Of a DNA stretch of 64,000 nucleotides, positions 31,982-40,026 are shown piece after piece. Location: IMG/VR virus record IMGVR_UViG_3300032070_000002, positions 26,230 through 90,229 of that record, one strand, 5' to 3'. Within the stretch, counting starts at the first letter, position 1. Each line of letters starts with the position of its first letter. Made by a program: the position numbers and the translations under genes. The stretch is from a virus. The notes below the pieces were generated by a model. That model had not been told where the DNA came from. It made no database searches and was given only the letters and a program-made list of their open reading frames with translations.

Positions 31982-33213
31982 GAAATACTCTAAAGGAAAC
32001 GCAGGAAGCGCTAAATAAACTTATAGGTTTTGATTACGATACTTTTAGGTGTTCCGCGTGTTTTGAACAAGGCGAATCTAATAGTTTTTCAAAGTTAACT
32101 CCTAAAGAATCTAAACAAGTAGTTATGAAAATTTTACAATTAGGTAAATTAGAAATAAGAGAACAATTATGTAAAGATAAAGTAACTACTTTTTCTATGG
32201 AGTATAATAATATTTTTAAGGAATTAGAAGTAACAAAAACTTTAGAAGAAGTTATTGAGGATGATACGCCTATTAAGGAAAGAATAAGTATATTAGAAAA
32301 ATTAATAACTAATATACAAGTAGAAATAGAGAAAGCAAAAAAAAGTATACCTTACGAAATAAAATTAAACGAATTAGAAACAAGTATGGAAAGATTTGAT
32401 AAACTAGATAAATGTCCGACTTGTTTACAATCTATTAATGAAAATCATAAAAAAGAAATCCTACAAAAATATAAAGAAGCTATTCGTATTACAAAAAATT
32501 CTTTTAATTATGAAATTAGTCCTAGTCTATTTATAGATAATCAAAATCCAAGGCTATCTAAATTGAATTATGAATTAGGAGAATTGAAAAATAAATTAAA
32601 AAATATTGAGGAAAAGAAATTAAAGCGTACTAAATTAAATACTAAAAAGGAAGAGTTACAAAATAAGTTATATGCTTTAAAAAGGGACATAGATACGTAT
32701 AAAAAACTATCGGAAGCTTTTGGTAGAAATGGAATTCCTACAAATATTATAGAAAATACTCTTCCTGAGATAGAAAGTATAGTTAATGAATTATTAGAAT
32801 TATTAGATATAGATATGCAAATAAAAATAGATACCCAAAAAGAATTAAAAAGTGGCGGCCTATCAGATACTTTAGATATTAACATAGTTACTAATAATAT
32901 AGTTAGGCCATACTTTGGATTTTCAGGAGGAGAAAGATTTATTATAGATTTATCTTTAAGAGTTGCCTTAAGCGTAATTTTACTTAGACGAAAAGGATTA
33001 AATAATAGTACGTTAATAATAGACGAAGGAATGGGATCATTAGATGAGGCTGGCAGAAATAGGGTAGTAAAATTAATTAAAGTAATAAAAGATAAATTTG
33101 GATTTAAAAAGATTTTAGTTATTTCACATATGTTAGATGTTCGGGATAATATAGAAAATAAAATAGTAGTAGAAAAGATAAACGGTATTAGTAAATTGAC
33201 TTATAATTTATAA
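31969..33213 (+). CDS. sbcC: SbcC C-terminal part (zinc hook, signature and Walker B half)
   Basis: 414 residues. It begins with LKETQEALNKLIGFDYDTF, the segment that precedes the Q-loop (here FEQGE) in SbcC. The zinc hook CPTC has Cys149 and Cys152 between coiled-coil arms. The ABC signature FSGGERF is followed by Walker B STLIIDEGMGSLD and an HMLD switch region. The ATPase needs the Walker A half at 31224, so function requires the two polypeptides to assemble. Start ATG 31969 lies inside the upstream small gene. Confidence 0.88.
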   Translation: MDKIGNTLKETQEALNKLIGFDYDTFRCSACFEQGESNSFSKLTPKESKQVVMKILQLGKLEIREQLCKDKVTTFSMEYNNIFKELEVTKTLEEVIEDDTPIKERISILEKLITNIQVEIEKAKKSIPYEIKLNELETSMERFDKLDKCPTCLQSINENHKKEILQKYKEAIRITKNSFNYEISPSLFIDNQNPRLSKLNYELGELKNKLKNIEEKKLKRTKLNTKKEELQNKLYALKRDIDTYKKLSEAFGRNGIPTNIIENTLPEIESIVNELLELLDIDMQIKIDTQKELKSGGLSDTLDINIVTNNIVRPYFGFSGGERFIIDLSLRVALSVILLRRKGLNNSTLIIDEGMGSLDEAGRNRVVKLIKVIKDKFGFKKILVISHMLDVRDNIENKIVVEKINGISKLTYNL

Positions 33214-33231
33214 TAGAGAGGAGATTAATAA

Positions 33232-34368
33232 ATGAGAAATTCTTGGAATTTAAAAGATATTGACAATCTTAAAAAAATGATGAAACAAAATATTCATCCA
33301 ATAGAAATAGCGAAAACATTACAGCGGTCTTATGATTCAGTATGTGGAAAAATAAAATCAATTAAAAGAGAAGAAAAAATAGGAATTAAACCATATGAAA
33401 AAACAGAAGGAAAATTCAAGAACGAAGAAATAGTAGAAGAAACCAAAAAATATTTTGAGGCTGCAAAAGGCATTATTCATAAATATGATGATTTATATAA
33501 AAATATTAAATTAAAGACCTCTTTTTCATCTGCAAAACAAACAGAAGACCAGGTATTATTATTTTCTGATATGCACACTGGTATGATTAACAAAGCCCCT
33601 ATTACCGGAGAAATAACATATAATCCAGAAATTCAGAAAAAAGAATTACAAACTTTAATGGAAGGATTATATAGATTTTATCAATTATATAAACCTTCTT
33701 ATAATATAGAAACTTTTTATATTTTTTCTTTAGGAGATTTAATTACCAATGATAGAATTTATGAAGGACAGAAAATGGAAATCGCTTTTGGCGTAGGTAT
33801 ACAAATTACAGAAACATTAGAATATGTTAGTGATATGATTAGAAAATTATTGGAAATTTATCCCAGAATAGTTTATATTAATATAGTCGGAAATCACGGC
33901 AGAACTACGCCTCAGCCCATTAGCGAAGATGCTACGAGCAATTTTGAATATTTATTGGGAATATCATTAAAAGAAAGATTTGCTGGCAATAAAAGAGTAG
34001 AAATAATCCTCCCAGACGATTATTCTTATTCTTATACTATAAAAAATCATAGATATTTATTAGCTCACGGAAATACTATTAGTGGTTCAACATTAAATTC
34101 AATAGAAAGGGCGGCAAAAGATATTGCTAATTTAGTAGAAAGAGATTATTATGATGTTATTACAATTGGGCATTTTCATAGTTGTTATGAATTGCCGAGT
34201 ATTTCTCCTTCAACTACTCTTTTAGTTAATGGATGTTTTATTTATAAAGATGATTATGCCTATACCAAATTAAGAAAACATTCTACTGCTAAACAGTATT
34301 TATTTAATGTTTCAAAAAAATCAGCAATGCACAATTTACAGAAGGTGGATTTAAGGTGGAATAAATGA
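33232..34368 (+). CDS. HTH-calcineurin-like phosphoesterase
   Basis: 378 residues. Residues 1-50 form a SANT/HTH-like domain (W-x2-KDI...HPIEIAKTLQRSYDSV). From residue ~107 come metallophosphoesterase blocks FSDMHTG, SLGDLITN, VGNHGR, LLAHGNT and GHFHSC. It is unlike SbcD and belongs to a group of phage phosphoesterases of unknown substrate. AGAGGAGATTAATAA precedes the ATG. Codon choice looks less A-biased than in the sbc genes, hinting at separate origin. Confidence 0.75.
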   Translation: MRNSWNLKDIDNLKKMMKQNIHPIEIAKTLQRSYDSVCGKIKSIKREEKIGIKPYEKTEGKFKNEEIVEETKKYFEAAKGIIHKYDDLYKNIKLKTSFSSAKQTEDQVLLFSDMHTGMINKAPITGEITYNPEIQKKELQTLMEGLYRFYQLYKPSYNIETFYIFSLGDLITNDRIYEGQKMEIAFGVGIQITETLEYVSDMIRKLLEIYPRIVYINIVGNHGRTTPQPISEDATSNFEYLLGISLKERFAGNKRVEIILPDDYSYSYTIKNHRYLLAHGNTISGSTLNSIERAAKDIANLVERDYYDVITIGHFHSCYELPSISPSTTLLVNGCFIYKDDYAYTKLRKHSTAKQYLFNVSKKSAMHNLQKVDLRWNK

Positions 34369-34514
34369 AAGAAATAGAAATTCTACGATGTAGAGGCCGG
34401 GGTATTGTAGTAAAGGGAATTAAATCCATTCGTGAACGGGAATATATAATTGATAAGATTATGCGAGCTTCATTGGCTTATAGAAAATTATATAAATTAA
34501 GAAACGCAATATAA
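34365..34514 (+). CDS. small basic hypothetical protein
   Basis: 49 residues, arginine/lysine-rich (RCRGRGIVVKGIK), overlapping the upstream stop. Possible nucleic-acid binder; no family. Confidence 0.45.
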   Translation: MKEIEILRCRGRGIVVKGIKSIREREYIIDKIMRASLAYRKLYKLRNAI

Positions 34515-34519
34515 ATAAA

Positions 34520-34717
34520 ATGGAAAAGAAAAGATTTTGTTTAAAAAATATGTTTAACGTAGATGAAAACGTTACTTGTAAAAAATGTAATTATTATATT
34601 GATGCATCGGGTAGTTTTGAACCTTCGGAATGTACTTATAGTAATATAAAAAATAAAAAAGAAAATAGGGACGATTTTGGAAGAGGTTTTAACGGTTTAA
34701 GAGAAAGGGATTATTAA
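34520..34717 (+). CDS. small zinc-finger-like protein
   Basis: 65 residues with C7, CKKC at about 20-23 and a later Cys near residue 38, then an acidic/basic tail. Likely zinc-binding; unknown role. Confidence 0.45.
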   Translation: MEKKRFCLKNMFNVDENVTCKKCNYYIDASGSFEPSECTYSNIKNKKENRDDFGRGFNGLRERDY

Positions 34718-34718
34718 A

Positions 34719-35375
34719 ATGATAGAAAAGTTTTTAGAAAGTACTAATTTAAGTGAAAAAGCAAATTGGAAAGATATAAGGGATTTTGTAAAAGAAGCTA
34801 ATGAATTAAATGTTTTAGGAGTTTGTACATACATATATTGGAGCGGTATAGTAGATAAATATTTAAAGGAAGGGATAAAGAAAATTTACGTTATAGGATT
34901 TTATACGGGTTCAAAAGAGTTAATAGAAAGAGATTTATCCTTAGTTTCGGATACTAAAGCAGATGAATATGATGTTGTTTTACCTTTAGCTTATTTTAGC
35001 GTAGGAAATATTTCAAAAACAGAAGAACTTTTATTAAAGGTAAGAAAAGCTACAAAGGATAAAGTATTAAAAGTAATCATAGAAACAAATATTTTAAGGG
35101 AAGACCCTAAACCGGAAGAAAAAATAAAGAGTGCCGTTGAATTAGTAAAAGAAATAGGCGCAGATTTTATAAAAACTAATACCGGCCGATTTCCAAGAAA
35201 GATCGATATAGTAGAGGATATTAGGTTGATTAAAAAGTTTACTAAATTGCCTATTAAGGCCGCGGGCGGTATTAAAACGTATGAACAAGTAAAACAATTA
35301 ATTGATTTAGGAGTTAGTAGAATAGGCACCTCTACCGCAAAACAAATTATAGAGGAAGAAAATGGAATCCAATAA
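34719..35375 (+). CDS. deoC: deoxyribose-phosphate aldolase
   Basis: 218 residues, class I TIM-barrel aldolase. ADEYDVVLPL, KVIIET, the Schiff-base Lys152 in ADFIKTNTGR and the second Lys180 in IKAAGGIKT, then SRIGTSTA phosphate-binding end, all match DeoC. It splits 2-deoxyribose-5-phosphate to acetaldehyde and glyceraldehyde-3-phosphate. It overlaps a deoxyribosyltransferase-like gene, suggesting joint handling of deoxyribose from host DNA. Confidence 0.92.
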   Translation: MIEKFLESTNLSEKANWKDIRDFVKEANELNVLGVCTYIYWSGIVDKYLKEGIKKIYVIGFYTGSKELIERDLSLVSDTKADEYDVVLPLAYFSVGNISKTEELLLKVRKATKDKVLKVIIETNILREDPKPEEKIKSAVELVKEIGADFIKTNTGRFPRKIDIVEDIRLIKKFTKLPIKAAGGIKTYEQVKQLIDLGVSRIGTSTAKQIIEEENGIQ

Positions 35376-35964
35376 TCCCGAAAATAAGCCGGTTGAAATA
35401 GAAGATAATTATCCTTACATTACATATCTTATAGGCGCAATGGAGAAAACCGCTGAGAAAGATGATGGTTCTGCTAAAAGGGAAGATGTAGAAAGAGAAT
35501 TATTATTAAGAAATGTATATCCTATTAATCCCGTAAAACTAGAAGCATTTAAAACGAATATGAGTGTTGAAGAATCTAAAGAAAAAATGATAGGCTGGAT
35601 TGCTTCCGGTAATAGAGAACTTTTAAAAGAGAAATCCGTTGCTATTTGGTTTGGAATAGATTACGTCGCGGAAAACGGTCAACTAATACATATCCCGGGC
35701 GATTTTGATTATGTAAGAATGAGCGATTGGATTACTTTAGTTATAAATAGGGGCGATAAACCTTGCGGTAGTTTTGGAGAAAGTGCATACGGCGCTATTT
35801 TAGGAAAACCTCTTTACATTATTTCTGAAATGCCTAAAAAGGAATTACCTAAAAGTTTATTTCAATGGATGTGTATAGTTGACGGAGAACATTTTGAAAA
35901 TCTTTCTCAGTATTTAAAATATATTGATGAACAATATAAACTTAAAAGAAAAGAAGAAAAATGA
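35362..35964 (+). CDS. nucleoside 2-deoxyribosyltransferase-like protein
   Basis: 200 residues. YPYITYLIGAME near the start and GESAYGAILGKPLYII near residue 145 resemble the substrate and nucleotide-end blocks of the deoxyribosyltransferase/DUF4406 fold. An extended insert lies between. Such enzymes exchange or remove bases from deoxynucleosides or deoxynucleotides. It starts within deoC. Family call is moderate because the catalytic Glu cannot be placed firmly (candidate E in FGESAYG). Confidence 0.55.
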   Translation: MESNNPENKPVEIEDNYPYITYLIGAMEKTAEKDDGSAKREDVERELLLRNVYPINPVKLEAFKTNMSVEESKEKMIGWIASGNRELLKEKSVAIWFGIDYVAENGQLIHIPGDFDYVRMSDWITLVINRGDKPCGSFGESAYGAILGKPLYIISEMPKKELPKSLFQWMCIVDGEHFENLSQYLKYIDEQYKLKRKEEK

Positions 35965-36293
35965 TTAAAGTTAAGGTTACTTTAATACAGGCGGATATAT
36001 TAGTAGTAGGTAAGTATTCTATTTCCGAAGAGGCTTGTTTAGGAATGATAAAAAGGTTTAAAGAAAATACTGAACCTGTTTTAGTTAGATTAGGTAAAAC
36101 TCCTTTAGTAATAGGTAAGTTAGTAGGTTTAGAATATAATAAAGAGAAAAAGGAATTATTAGGTGTTATTGATTTATATATGGATTTTAATGCAGGCGCA
36201 CAAATATTACAACAATTAGATACGCCCGACGGAATCAGAATATTAGATAGTAAAATAAAGGAAATTACAATGACCCCGGGAGGAAAAGGATGA
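35961..36293 (+). CDS. hypothetical protein
   Basis: 110 residues, beta-rich, with VLVRLGKTPLVIGKLVGLEY. Overlaps both neighbours by 4 bases. No family recognised. Confidence 0.5.
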   Translation: MIKVKVTLIQADILVVGKYSISEEACLGMIKRFKENTEPVLVRLGKTPLVIGKLVGLEYNKEKKELLGVIDLYMDFNAGAQILQQLDTPDGIRILDSKIKEITMTPGGKG

Positions 36294-36661
36294 GATTATC
36301 GGATAAACAAAAAGAAGAATTAAAAAATCAATTTGAAGAGGTAATAAATAACTTTAAAGGGCATACGGATTTTCCTTATATATTACTTCAAATGATGAAG
36401 GTGCATAGTGATAAAAGTAATGACTATGCCCAAGATGAAAGCCCCTTTTCTAATATAGAACTTTGCGAACGCGCGGGTTTTGAAGCGTGGAAGGGCGTCG
36501 TTATAAGATTGGGGGATAAATATAGTAGACTATTGAATGCATTAGCGGGTAAGTTATTTAAGTGCGAAGGAATAGAAGATGCTTTTATAGATAATGCAAA
36601 TTATTCGGTAATAGGACTTATTGAATATCGGAAGGTAAAAGAAACCAATGGATCTAAATAA
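36290..36661 (+). CDS. DUF1599-type (nucleotide-modification-associated) protein
   Basis: 123 residues, all-helical. Conserved blocks HSDKSNDYAQDESPFSNIE, RLGDKYSRL and EDAFIDNANYSVIGLIEY match the DUF1599/Nmad1 family as I recall it, which often occurs in phages with modified nucleotides. E/D-rich helices suggest a MazG-like metal site, so a nucleotide pyrophosphatase or binding role is plausible. In this phage it may serve dNTP pool control. Confidence 0.65.
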   Translation: MRLSDKQKEELKNQFEEVINNFKGHTDFPYILLQMMKVHSDKSNDYAQDESPFSNIELCERAGFEAWKGVVIRLGDKYSRLLNALAGKLFKCEGIEDAFIDNANYSVIGLIEYRKVKETNGSK

Positions 36662-36839
36662 ATCGTGGTTAAAACTCATAGAGTTTTGCAAACGCGAACG
36701 TTACGGCGAGCTTAAGGTAAAAATTCAAGATGGGGTACCGGTATCTTTACCCGCTCAAATTATAAAAAGAGAAAACTTAGATGGATCAATCACTACTACG
36801 GAAATATCAAAGCCGATAGATTTGACGAAGGAGGAATAG
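36648..36839 (+). CDS. small hypothetical protein
   Basis: 63 residues beginning helical (WLKLIEFCKRERYGEL), then beta (VPVSLPAQII, SITTTEIS). It overlaps its neighbours. Unknown. Confidence 0.5.
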   Translation: MDLNKSWLKLIEFCKRERYGELKVKIQDGVPVSLPAQIIKRENLDGSITTTEISKPIDLTKEE

Positions 36840-37012
36840 TGTATTTCAGAAAAGAAAAATTTACGGAGGTAATAATATTAAAAAGATATAGTAGTGATAT
36901 ACTATCGGATGATATTAAAGAATTAGCAAAAGATAATATAATAGTAGATTTACAATTTACGGGCGACGGAAAGAATACATTTAATGCTTTAATACTTTAT
37001 AGGAAAAAATAA
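36839..37012 (+). CDS. small hypothetical protein
   Basis: 57 residues from GTG 36839, 4 bases after GAGGA and sharing one base with the upstream stop. Alpha/beta composition, no motif. Confidence 0.4.
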   Translation: MYFRKEKFTEVIILKRYSSDILSDDIKELAKDNIIVDLQFTGDGKNTFNALILYRKK

Positions 37013-37013
37013 A

Positions 37014-37598
37014 ATGGAAAAATACGAAACATTTAATAATGAAATAAATTTAATCAAATCTGAAACAATAAAAGACTATGTTATAAAGACTCTTAAAGAA
37101 ACGCCAGAAATATTTTGGAAAATACCCGCTTCCTCTACCGGAAAATATCATCCCGAATGTACAAATAAAGAAGGAGGTTTAATTATACACGTAAAAAGGG
37201 TAGTATATATTTGCGATAGATTATCTTTCGGCTGGAACATAACCGACCTTAATAGAGATATGGTAATAGCCTCAAGTATTCTACACGACATAGCTAAGTG
37301 TGGAAAAGATAGCGGTATCTATGAAAATTATGTTAATCATCCTATAACTGCGGCTAATATGTTTAAGAAAACCGTAAACTTTAATAGTCAAGATATAACA
37401 CCTATAAATAAAACTATTATTATTAGGATAGCAAATTGTATTAATTATCATATGGGACTTTGGACTCCTAAATCTATAGTAAAACCCTTATCTCAATATA
37501 CATCCTTAGAATTATTGGTTTATACTTCAGATTATATGGCTTCTACTAAAACGTTAGTTACTCCGGTAGATGGAAGTTATACTGTAAAGGATATATAA
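37014..37598 (+). CDS. HD-domain phosphohydrolase
   Basis: 194 residues. Metal residues fit IIHVKRV (His), ILHDIAKCGK (HD pair), NHPITAANMF (His) and YTSDYMAST (late Asp). HD proteins of this size in phages usually act on nucleotides. With deoC, the deoxyribosyltransferase-like and DUF1599 genes it completes a nucleotide-metabolism group. Confidence 0.8.
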   Translation: MEKYETFNNEINLIKSETIKDYVIKTLKETPEIFWKIPASSTGKYHPECTNKEGGLIIHVKRVVYICDRLSFGWNITDLNRDMVIASSILHDIAKCGKDSGIYENYVNHPITAANMFKKTVNFNSQDITPINKTIIIRIANCINYHMGLWTPKSIVKPLSQYTSLELLVYTSDYMASTKTLVTPVDGSYTVKDI

Positions 37599-37828
37599 TG
37601 AATACCCTAATTAAAATATTTGATATTTTAGCTTCTATACTTACTGTTTTAAGCTTATATTTAATTTCTAAGTCTTATAAATGGTGGATACTTTATTGTT
37701 TTTCTAGCATACTTTTTACTATTGTTTGCTTTTATAATAAAATATACGGTTTAACATTAATGGGAGTATGCTTGTTTTTTACCGGGATAAATAATTATAG
37801 AATAGGTAAGAAGAATGATAAGAAGTGA
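37598..37828 (+). CDS. small membrane protein
   Basis: 76 residues with three hydrophobic spans (near 4-22, 30-46 and 51-65) and a lysine-rich end. Resembles small PnuC-like or inner membrane proteins in composition only. Shares bases with neighbours on both sides. Confidence 0.5.
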   Translation: MNTLIKIFDILASILTVLSLYLISKSYKWWILYCFSSILFTIVCFYNKIYGLTLMGVCLFFTGINNYRIGKKNDKK

Positions 37829-38183
37829 TATAGTTAGAATTTTAGGATTTGCGTTAATTATTAGCGGACTTATTAACGGTATTAGATATAGATGGTCAGC
37901 TTTAAAAATTCAAGAAGCAAAAATAGCTAGAGGACATTCTAGAAAATCTATGAATACAGGTATTATAGATGATATTATTAAATTACTTTATGGAATTGTT
38001 AAAATGGATTTATATTTAGTTGGTTCAGCGATAGCTTGTCTTACGTTTATGATATATAAATGGTTTATAATATATTTATATTACCCTTATAGAAAAAGGG
38101 GCTTACTAAATTTTAAGAGACCTAGTATTATAAAATATACAATTAATAGTTTAATACCTAATAAGTATAGGAAAAGATTATGA
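37815..38183 (+). CDS. membrane protein
   Basis: 122 residues, hydrophobic spans near 8-22 and 60-95, and a basic tail. It overlaps both neighbouring membrane-protein genes, suggesting the three act together in the envelope. Not recognised. Confidence 0.5.
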   Translation: MIRSDIVRILGFALIISGLINGIRYRWSALKIQEAKIARGHSRKSMNTGIIDDIIKLLYGIVKMDLYLVGSAIACLTFMIYKWFIIYLYYPYRKRGLLNFKRPSIIKYTINSLIPNKYRKRL

Positions 38184-38491
38184 TTATATATTTTGTAATT
38201 ATTTTAGTCGGTTTAATAGAAGCATTTTGTAGCACTTTAAATTCTAAATTTAGACAAAAAAGTAAAAGAATATTAACATTTGTTACTTCATTTATAAATA
38301 TCTTTGTTTGGTATTGTTTACTTCGTATGGTTATAGAAAATATAGCTAATATAAATTTAGCGATAGTTTATGGAATAGCTTATGCTTTAGGGGACGTATT
38401 AGGATTACTGTTTGACACTTATTTAGAAAAAATAGCAAAATTTAGAGGTATTAAATATAGAAGAAGGGCGTCAAGTAAAAGGAAAAGATGA
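38180..38491 (+). CDS. UPF0316/DUF5698-like membrane protein
   Basis: 103 residues. Starts with hydrophobic IIYFVIILVGLIEAFCSTL, has a second span with FVWYCLLRMVIENI and a third with VYGIAYALGDVLGLLFD, followed by LEKIAKFRG and a very basic tail. The order resembles the membrane half of UPF0316 proteins. These bacterial proteins are of unknown function and unexpected in a phage. Confidence 0.5.
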   Translation: MIIYFVIILVGLIEAFCSTLNSKFRQKSKRILTFVTSFINIFVWYCLLRMVIENIANINLAIVYGIAYALGDVLGLLFDTYLEKIAKFRGIKYRRRASSKRKR

Positions 38492-38640
38492 AATACCTTA
38501 ATAAATCATTTTCGGTTTTTATGGGAAGTAAAGATTACGAAAAAAACTACGATAATATTTTTAAAAAATCGTTAAAAGAAAAAATTAAGAATTTTATAGA
38601 TAAAATATTATTTAATTTATTTATTAAGGAAATAAAGTAA
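38488..38640 (+). CDS. small basic hypothetical protein
   Basis: 50 residues, lysine/phenylalanine-rich, possibly amphipathic helix in its last half. Overlaps the upstream stop (ATGA). Last gene of this unit before the non-coding hairpin region. Confidence 0.45.
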   Translation: MKYLNKSFSVFMGSKDYEKNYDNIFKKSLKEKIKNFIDKILFNLFIKEIK

Positions 38641-38745
38641 TAATTGCCTAACTTACAAATCTGAGGCCTTAATAGGCTAACAGTCAATAAGAGGGCTAGA
38701 GTAGGAAAATAATTTCTGAAATAGCCCTTTTATATTGGTTTAAAA
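38641..38745 (+). other. short non-coding region with hairpin, between gene modules
   Basis: About 105 bases without a convincing frame. AGGGCTA (38692-38698) pairs with TAGCCCT (38722-38728), followed by TTTA; inside the 23-base loop GAAA/TTTC can pair. A smaller GCCT/AGGC hairpin lies upstream. It could be a weak terminator or a small structured RNA marking the switch from nucleotide-metabolism to late genes. Confidence 0.45.
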
Positions 38746-38865
38746 ATGGAAAACTTCTTATTTTTAATAGTGGGATTAAGTATTTGTTATATAGATTTTA
38801 TTATCATAGGACTTTATAAACTTTATAAAAGGATAAAATTAAGAATAATGAATAGTAAAAAATAA
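38746..38865 (+). CDS. small single-span membrane protein
   Basis: 39 residues, hydrophobic for residues 4-24 then basic. No obvious ribosome site (TTTAAAA). Tentative. Confidence 0.35.
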   Translation: MENFLFLIVGLSICYIDFIIIGLYKLYKRIKLRIMNSKK

Positions 38866-38891
38866 TTTATTAAAACTGAAAGGAGTAACAA

Positions 38892-39155
38892 ATGAATATT
38901 GAAGAATTATTAAAAAAATTGGAATCCCAAATAAAATACTTATCTAATAATTTTAAGATTCCGGGAATGACAAATAAGGATATTGCACAAGAATTAAACT
39001 TAATGATAATTGAGGACTTTAAAAAATATTCCTCGGATACGTATGATAAGGGATGGTGGTTTAAAAGATTAAAGTGGCATATTCAAAATAAAGCAATGAA
39101 AGAATCCAAAGAACCGGTAAATAGATCGATAAGAATACACACCTTTGGAGAATAA
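38892..39155 (+). CDS. sigma factor region 2-like protein (split sigma, N-terminal part)
   Basis: 87 residues. Residues about 20-70 read like sigma region 2: PGMTNKDIAQELNLMIIEDFKKY, then YDKGWWFKRLKWHIQNKA, where the aromatic/basic helix is the -10 recognition element. It ends before region 3. The next gene, with no gap, provides region 4. AAAGGAGTAAC lies before the ATG. Confidence 0.6.
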   Translation: MNIEELLKKLESQIKYLSNNFKIPGMTNKDIAQELNLMIIEDFKKYSSDTYDKGWWFKRLKWHIQNKAMKESKEPVNRSIRIHTFGE

Positions 39156-39548
39156 ATGAGTAATCGTGAAGAACAAGATATAGGTAAAATTTTAGATAGT
39201 TTAGTAGATTCTAGTACTAAGGATCAAATAGAGTTACTTTTATTAGTAGAAAAACTATCTGAAAAATTAGATAGACGACAAGCGTTAATTGTAAGATTAT
39301 TATTATTAGATAATTCTCAAGCGGATATAGCAAAAATATTAGGCTATAGTGCACCGACGATTAGTATAAGTATTAAAAAAATTAGAAAAGCTTTATGTGA
39401 TACGATACAAGAAGAATGGGGCGTTCTCCCTAATAAATTATATAAAAAATTAAAAATAAAATCAAAGAAAGAAACAAATACAACTGTTTTTAATTTAGAA
39501 GGAGATAAGTCTAATGGAGTTAAGGGATCTAAAGGCGGTAGAACGTAG
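39156..39548 (+). CDS. sigma factor region 4-like protein (split sigma, C-terminal part)
   Basis: 130 residues. Residues about 37-80 form the region 4 HTH: LDRRQALIVRLLLLDNSQADIAKILGYSAPTISISIKKIRKAL. It starts at the base after the previous stop and ends 35 bases into the small terminase gene. Together the two proteins could replace one sigma factor and switch on the structural genes that follow. Alternatively it is a stand-alone regulator. Confidence 0.6.
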   Translation: MSNREEQDIGKILDSLVDSSTKDQIELLLLVEKLSEKLDRRQALIVRLLLLDNSQADIAKILGYSAPTISISIKKIRKALCDTIQEEWGVLPNKLYKKLKIKSKKETNTTVFNLEGDKSNGVKGSKGGRT

Positions 39549-40026
39549 AAAAATAGTAAGAAAATACATACGTCAAAATTTAACCGAAGTAGAAATGGCT
39601 AAGCGTTTAAGCGTAAATGTTAGTACCATTTGTGAAGACGTTTCTATTATAAGGGATGAAAATTCTCAGCGAATTTTAGCTAATAAAAATTTAATAGATA
39701 AGGATATAGATGCATTATTGAAAGCGTTATATAATATAAGTGAGGTAGATGAGGAATCTTGGAAAATATATTATGAAGCAAAAGACGATCAAACAAAATT
39801 GCAAGCTTTAGAGAAAATAAGACAAAATAATTTAGACCGTGCAAAATTACTTAAACTATTAAATCCTTCGCAAGTTAGTATAGAAAAATTGGTATATATA
39901 CAAAATTTAATACCTATAATGGTAGAAAAAATTGTAAATATTGCAATAAATTATATTACCGATAAGGATAAACAAATTGAATTTTTAGGTAGGGTAAAAG
40001 ATACTGATATAGAAGGAGAAAATTAA
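39514..40026 (+). CDS. probable terminase small subunit
   Basis: 170 residues. N-terminal HTH (LTEVEMAKRLSVNVSTICEDVSII), then helices suited to oligomerisation. An HTH protein of this size shortly before TerL is the normal form of TerS, which binds the packaging site. The TerL gene is 1.7 kb downstream rather than adjacent, so the call is by fold and position. Confidence 0.6.
   Translation: MELRDLKAVERRKIVRKYIRQNLTEVEMAKRLSVNVSTICEDVSIIRDENSQRILANKNLIDKDIDALLKALYNISEVDEESWKIYYEAKDDQTKLQALEKIRQNNLDRAKLLKLLNPSQVSIEKLVYIQNLIPIMVEKIVNIAINYITDKDKQIEFLGRVKDTDIEGEN

Noticed and set aside
38641-38745. tRNA gene in the non-coding stretch
   Set aside because: No acceptor-stem pairing, no TTCGANTC-like T-loop and no anticodon arm could be fitted. 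No tRNA gene was seen elsewhere in the window, by eye only.
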